Assembly: GCA_015698045.1 (NCBI GenBank)
Contig: BLAL01000313.1
Coordinates: forward strand, 124,001 to 188,000
DNA length: 64,000 bases
Direction of reading: 5' to 3'
From: Rhizophagus clarus
Lineage: Eukaryota > Glomeromycota > Glomeromycetes > Glomerales > Glomeraceae
The stretch's first letter is position 1. The number at the start of each line of letters is the position of its first letter. Shown one piece after another: positions 60,228-64,000 of the stretch. The translations under genes and the position numbers were made by a program. Under the pieces are notes generated by a model that saw only the letters and a list, made by a program, of their open reading frames with translations, had not been told where the DNA came from and did no database searches.

Positions 60228-60306
60228 AAGTACGAATAACAATAATTTATAAATATATTAGAAACCATTCTAAAGCTGATCCAATTTACACAAACATAAG
60301 GACAAA

Positions 60307-60384
60307 AAGTCTAACCTCGAAGTCTAACCTCAAAGTCTAACCTCCAAGTCTAACCTAAAAGTCTAACCTCAAAGTATAACCTCA
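60307..60384. repeat. 13-bp tandem repeat, six copies
   Basis: Six degenerate copies of aagtctaacctca in a row, with the same CTAACCTC core as the palindrome at 60195-60227 and scattered single copies to about 60545. Confidence 0.85.
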
Positions 60385-60850
60385 AGAAGAAATCAATGAA
60401 TCAAAAGCGAATTAACCAAGATCTAGTATACCATTAATTTCACAAAATACAGGAAGCATTTCTAAAGCCATTATCATGACGAAAAGTTAGGGTAAAAAAA
60501 ATTCTAACCTCAAATATAAAAAGAATTAACCCGATAAAATCTAACCACTAAGTCTCACAACTATATCCCACTTCAGAAGTATACTTATCATACAACAGGG
60601 CCTTAACCCGAAGCTTGTTTACATGGCGGGTCTGATAATTGCTCTTATTACAATAGCTACATAGGTCATTATCCAAACCAGAAGGCTTACCTATCTTTGT
60701 GGGTCTACTGCAAACAGAGCAGGGCCATATTTTTTCTCATAAATTCGAAAAAATAAAAAAAAGTAATTAAACATTGGGGTCAAAGGATTAAATATTTTAA
60801 TTTGAGAAAAAGTTTACACATATATTAAAGGTTAGACTTAACATAATATC

Positions 60851-63800
60851 ATGGCTAGAAAAGATAAGAAAAATCGAACTTGTGAAAGTTGTGGTAAAAC
60901 TGTAGCATCACCACAAAAGCTTCGTCAGCATTACAGAAGTGCAAAAAACAATTGTAACCCTACAAATGTTTGCCAACCTGCACTAACTATAGAGGTTCAA
61001 ACACCAAAGCCTACACCTGAATCAGAGGTGATCCAAACTCCTGTTCATGAGCCAGAATCCCAAAAGAAAGCTCCTATACATGGAGAAGACTATATTACCG
61101 AAGAGGAAGCAAAGAACTGGATTAGCCCAAATGCACAAAAGCCTAGTGAACATTACAGGACATGGGGAGCAAGGCTAGTGCAAAGGTGGAAAGAGCTTGA
61201 TTTAGGAGACCATGATACACCAACAAACTTGCATGAATGTAAAACTCTTTGCCATGATCTAGAGCAACAAGATCCAGATGCAGTTCGCCTACCAACATTA
61301 AAAGAGTTAGAGAAATATAAAAAAATAACAGAGGATCCAGAAGCAGGACCCGGTCCAGCTACCCAAGCTCATAGAGATGAGCAAAGAAATTTAAGAGTAC
61401 AAACTTTTGATAATCCATTTGAGCAAGCCATTATCCAATGGAAGCACCCACCTCGTATAAATATAGAGCAGTTTAAAACAGTATTTGTAGACCCAAGTGG
61501 TAGGAATTTTATTACCAATGAAGAGGCTGAAAAATGGGATCAAGAACAACATGATCCTGATGAAGCTAGGCTTCCAACATTAGATGAGATAAAAGAAAAA
61601 GAAGAAAAGAATAGGCTGGAGTATATAGAGAACCTTCCACCAAAAGAAAGACAAGAATATGAAATACAAAAGGAATATGCTTCTGGAAAACATTTTCGAT
61701 CAATTTATGAGGAAGCAGAAGGAATCTATATAGAGGAGGAACCACCCCATGGTGATATAGTATTCTTGGAAAGAGAGCGTGATCCTGCAAGACAACACAG
61801 CTCTCTCAAATGTATGACTGTATGGGAGGGAGTTATTCCTTCATGTAAAAATCCTGCATATGCATTTAATAAAGAGCAAGATAATGCGATAGAATATGCA
61901 GATGCTCCATATATGCCCCAACTTATTGCAGAAGCACGTGGAGCAATCACAGATGTTCTTAAAGAAGAGCTTAGTAAAAGAGATCAAATAAAATCAGCAC
62001 TGGTAGTACATGCTACATATGTATCATATACTTATAAAGGAACAGGTGATATTTCAAATCGAGCAAACTATATTCCCAAATATCATCATCCATATCATAG
62101 AAGTCAACAGCGTGAAATTCTTTCAGAGCAGTATATAGACGAGCATATAACCAAATCTGGTGTAGAAATTGATAAAAAGATTGAGAAGTATTTAAAAGAA
62201 GAATCAGGTAAAATCCTTCTTCGATTAGAAATGGTACTTATTGAATCATATACACTTCGTCGAGCTCTTGGAGGATCTTATGAGCCTACTCCCCCAAAGC
62301 TTGCTAACAAAAAGTGTACCATTAATCCAGACAATCAAGGACTTATAGATCCGGAGACAAATAGACTATCTGAAAAATGTCTCCAAGGGGCTTTAGGATG
62401 TTATTTTGCGGATAAAGATGGACATACAGACCATTTAGGCCGTAGAATATTTAGGGTAAAGAAACTTAAACCATATCTAGAGCGGGTAAAGTTGGATGGT
62501 ATTCCTATGCCTACACCAATTTCCCCTCACATCTTTAATAAAATTGAGGAGATGAATCCTGATATCTCCATAAATGTCTGGGAATGGAAAGAAGAAACAG
62601 CTACTCCCAAAGGTGTTATTTATAGTAAAAACTATAATAGACAATATATTATCCATCTTATGGCTCTTACAGATATTACCAAAACTGAGGAAGGTAAGTA
62701 TGGGCAAAAAAATCATTTTCTATGGATTAAGAATCCGAGTGGGTTAGTATATAAGGATAATGCCAATAAAGTTAAAAAGCATCTATGTAACCGATGCTTT
62801 GAAAGCTTCCAGTCTGTAAATTCCCGAGACTATCATCAGCAATGGTGTTTCGGATTGGGTGAAGCCCCACAAAGAGTCACCATGCCTGTAAAAGATGTTA
62901 ATGACTTCGAAGAGTTTAGAAATTATGGGCGTCAGATCAATGCCCCATGCGTCATCCTAGCAGATTTTGAGTCATTAAAAAAGAAGTGTAACACACATTA
63001 TGGTGGAAATATACGAAAGATAGCAGAAGAAGAAGCCAATAGTTTTAGCTACACAGTTCATTGGATCGATACTGGGGAAACATGGGGACCCTTTTTATAT
63101 CGAGGAGAAAATGCTACAGAAGAATTCATCCGTCAGATCGATCAAGAATTGGTAGAAATAAATAGGGTCTTAGCTGTTAAGCATGAGCGTATTATTACAG
63201 ATGACTATCAAAGAAGATTTAAGGAGGCAGATCGGTGTTGGATCTGTGAAGACAAGTTCAGTATAGATACAGATATGATTAATATGTTAGAAAGAAAGAT
63301 TGCAAATCTCTCTGACAAGCTTACAGAAATTGTTCAGGATCCTATATCTTATAATAAAGAAAAGCTTTCTGAGAGTACAAAAGTATTTTCACCTAGAGAA
63401 ATATCAAGTAAAATCTGGGAGTTAGAAAAGAATATCGAATCAGAAAAGGTAAAAAATGGATCCCAGTTTGTATGTATGGAAAAGGATCTAAAAAATCTCT
63501 ATACAGAATTGTTAAAGGCTGTTAAGAATCCTGAAGACTATAAATCTCTAAAAACTGCTTTAAGTAAAGCCCAAGCCGAATTAGCCAGAGAAGAAGCTAG
63601 GGATAAAAAGGTCTGGGATCACTGTCATATCACAGGTAAGTTTCGAGGTGCGTCTCACAATACATGTAATCTTAAACTTCAGATCGTGCCATGGAAGACA
63701 CCAATCCCAGTTATCTTTCACAACTTCCGAGGATATGACTCTCACTTGGTCTGTAAATCTGTCGGACGCTCACGTAATTCTCTTCAAATCTCAGTTATTG

Positions 63801-64000
63801 CTGAAACCTTTGAACGATACAAATCAATGAAGGTAGGTCAGCTCAAATATATTGATAGTATGCAGTTCATGAATAGTAGCTTGGCCAATCTTACAAAGAA
63901 TTTGGGAGATGACCACCCAATTACAACTGAGTATTTTAAGAAGCAAGGCTATACAACTGAACAGATTTCCCTAGCATATCGTAAGGGAGTCTTTCCTCAT
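60851..64000 (+). CDS. Family B DNA polymerase-type protein of a virus-like element (N-terminal 1050 residues)
   Basis: The frame opens at the ATG MARKDKKNRTCESCGKTVAS and continues to the window edge. Order: a C2H2-like zinc finger (about 10-34); two related segments with YITEEEAKNW and FITNEEAEKW; a long linker; a cysteine cluster HLCNRCFESF...HQQWC (about 640-665); exonuclease motif I in VILADFESL (Asp about 705); an inserted endonuclease-VII-like zinc unit, CWICEDKF and later WDHCHITGKFRG...CNL (about 795-945); and exonuclease motif II in FHNFRGYDSH (about 957-967). The polymerase motifs proper would lie beyond the window. The set matches DNA_pol_B_2 proteins of Polinton-like elements and their relatives, which replicate the element by protein priming. 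Looks whole as far as it goes. Confidence 0.88.
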   Translation, partial: MARKDKKNRTCESCGKTVASPQKLRQHYRSAKNNCNPTNVCQPALTIEVQTPKPTPESEVIQTPVHEPESQKKAPIHGEDYITEEEAKNWISPNAQKPSEHYRTWGARLVQRWKELDLGDHDTPTNLHECKTLCHDLEQQDPDAVRLPTLKELEKYKKITEDPEAGPGPATQAHRDEQRNLRVQTFDNPFEQAIIQWKHPPRINIEQFKTVFVDPSGRNFITNEEAEKWDQEQHDPDEARLPTLDEIKEKEEKNRLEYIENLPPKERQEYEIQKEYASGKHFRSIYEEAEGIYIEEEPPHGDIVFLERERDPARQHSSLKCMTVWEGVIPSCKNPAYAFNKEQDNAIEYADAPYMPQLIAEARGAITDVLKEELSKRDQIKSALVVHATYVSYTYKGTGDISNRANYIPKYHHPYHRSQQREILSEQYIDEHITKSGVEIDKKIEKYLKEESGKILLRLEMVLIESYTLRRALGGSYEPTPPKLANKKCTINPDNQGLIDPETNRLSEKCLQGALGCYFADKDGHTDHLGRRIFRVKKLKPYLERVKLDGIPMPTPISPHIFNKIEEMNPDISINVWEWKEETATPKGVIYSKNYNRQYIIHLMALTDITKTEEGKYGQKNHFLWIKNPSGLVYKDNANKVKKHLCNRCFESFQSVNSRDYHQQWCFGLGEAPQRVTMPVKDVNDFEEFRNYGRQINAPCVILADFESLKKKCNTHYGGNIRKIAEEEANSFSYTVHWIDTGETWGPFLYRGENATEEFIRQIDQELVEINRVLAVKHERIITDDYQRRFKEADRCWICEDKFSIDTDMINMLERKIANLSDKLTEIVQDPISYNKEKLSESTKVFSPREISSKIWELEKNIESEKVKNGSQFVCMEKDLKNLYTELLKAVKNPEDYKSLKTALSKAQAELAREEARDKKVWDHCHITGKFRGASHNTCNLKLQIVPWKTPIPVIFHNFRGYDSHLVCKSVGRSRNSLQISVIAETFERYKSMKVGQLKYIDSMQFMNSSLANLTKNLGDDHPITTEYFKKQGYTTEQISLAYRKGVFPH

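Larger units (their letters stand above)
59740..64000 (+). mobile_element. Virus-like (Polinton-like) element with family B DNA polymerase, left part
   Basis: The left edge is placed at about 59740, where kinase-coding text stops; this is inferred, since the other end and its terminal repeat are outside the window. About 1.1 kb of noncoding leader with short repeats is followed by a long gene for a DNA_pol_B_2-type protein. No capsid, integrase or protease gene is visible in this part, so assignment to Polintons rather than to another protein-primed polymerase element is tentative. What is visible looks whole, with no breaks seen; it seems young. Confidence 0.65.

Noticed and set aside
60307-60384. 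CTAACC-like repeat as an internal telomere
   Set aside because: The period is 13 bases with an irregular core, not a hexamer telomere repeat.
61566-62716. Minus-strand open frames opposite the polymerase gene
   Set aside because: Shadows of a continuous plus-strand frame with recognisable polymerase motifs.
63648-63830. Short plus-strand open frame in another frame of the polymerase gene
   Set aside because: Overlaps the endonuclease-like and exonuclease II motifs, which are in the long frame.

Overview
The window looks like nuclear DNA of an arbuscular mycorrhizal fungus (Glomeromycotina, Rhizophagus/Glomus type). It is very AT-rich, genes carry many short GT-AG introns, and the gene content is typical of that group: GIN1-like proteins (AIG1-type GTPase plus Hedgehog-type Hint domain, the family known as GmGIN1 from Glomus mosseae), expanded TKL-type kinases, SAM-domain proteins and many DNA transposons. 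I saw no rRNA, tRNA or CRISPR.

1-25.6 kb is a tandem array of three related units of about 7.2-7.5 kb (net of insertions) beginning at 1, 11288 and 18521. Each holds a minus-strand gene with a bromodomain and a PD-(D/E)XK nuclease-like domain. The boundaries between units hold an internally deleted copy of the same gene on the plus strand, so copies face each other as an inverted repeat, and units 1 and 2 also carry an old plus-strand GIN1 relic. The units act as empty-site controls for one another. A hAT transposon (6563-10387, 8-bp target duplication) sits in unit 1, and a Tc1/mariner-type transposon (19149-22557, TA target duplication) sits in unit 3. The latter has a full-length three-exon transposase and, on the other strand, a three-exon SAM-domain gene. 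The unit-3 copy of the bromodomain-nuclease gene is the best preserved.

26.3-27.8 kb has one complete kinase-like gene. 28.7-50.7 kb is a minus-strand tandem cluster of GIN1-like genes: two copies look complete (42494-44633, 45275-47296), three are broken (29590-32275, 35102-37054, 48625-50644), and two short 3' fragments are present. A 650-bp non-autonomous element is inserted in the last exon of one broken copy. Between them, at 38.2-41.2 kb, lie remnants of other genes, one with a SAM domain.

51.1-53.2 kb holds a complete two-exon metalloprotease-jacalin gene resembling the fungal family of yeast YIL108W and S. pombe SPAC607.06c. 53.6-54.3 kb holds a LINE RNase H remnant. 57.8-58.5 kb is a short hAT-type element. 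59.2-59.7 kb is a broken kinase 5' end that stops against the left part of a virus-like element. That element fills the rest of the window and encodes a long protein with an N-terminal zinc finger and the exonuclease part of a family B DNA polymerase; its frame is open to the window edge.

The most interesting material is the GIN1 cluster, the bromodomain-nuclease repeat family with its inverted fragments, and the Tc1/mariner element with an opposite-strand SAM-domain passenger gene.
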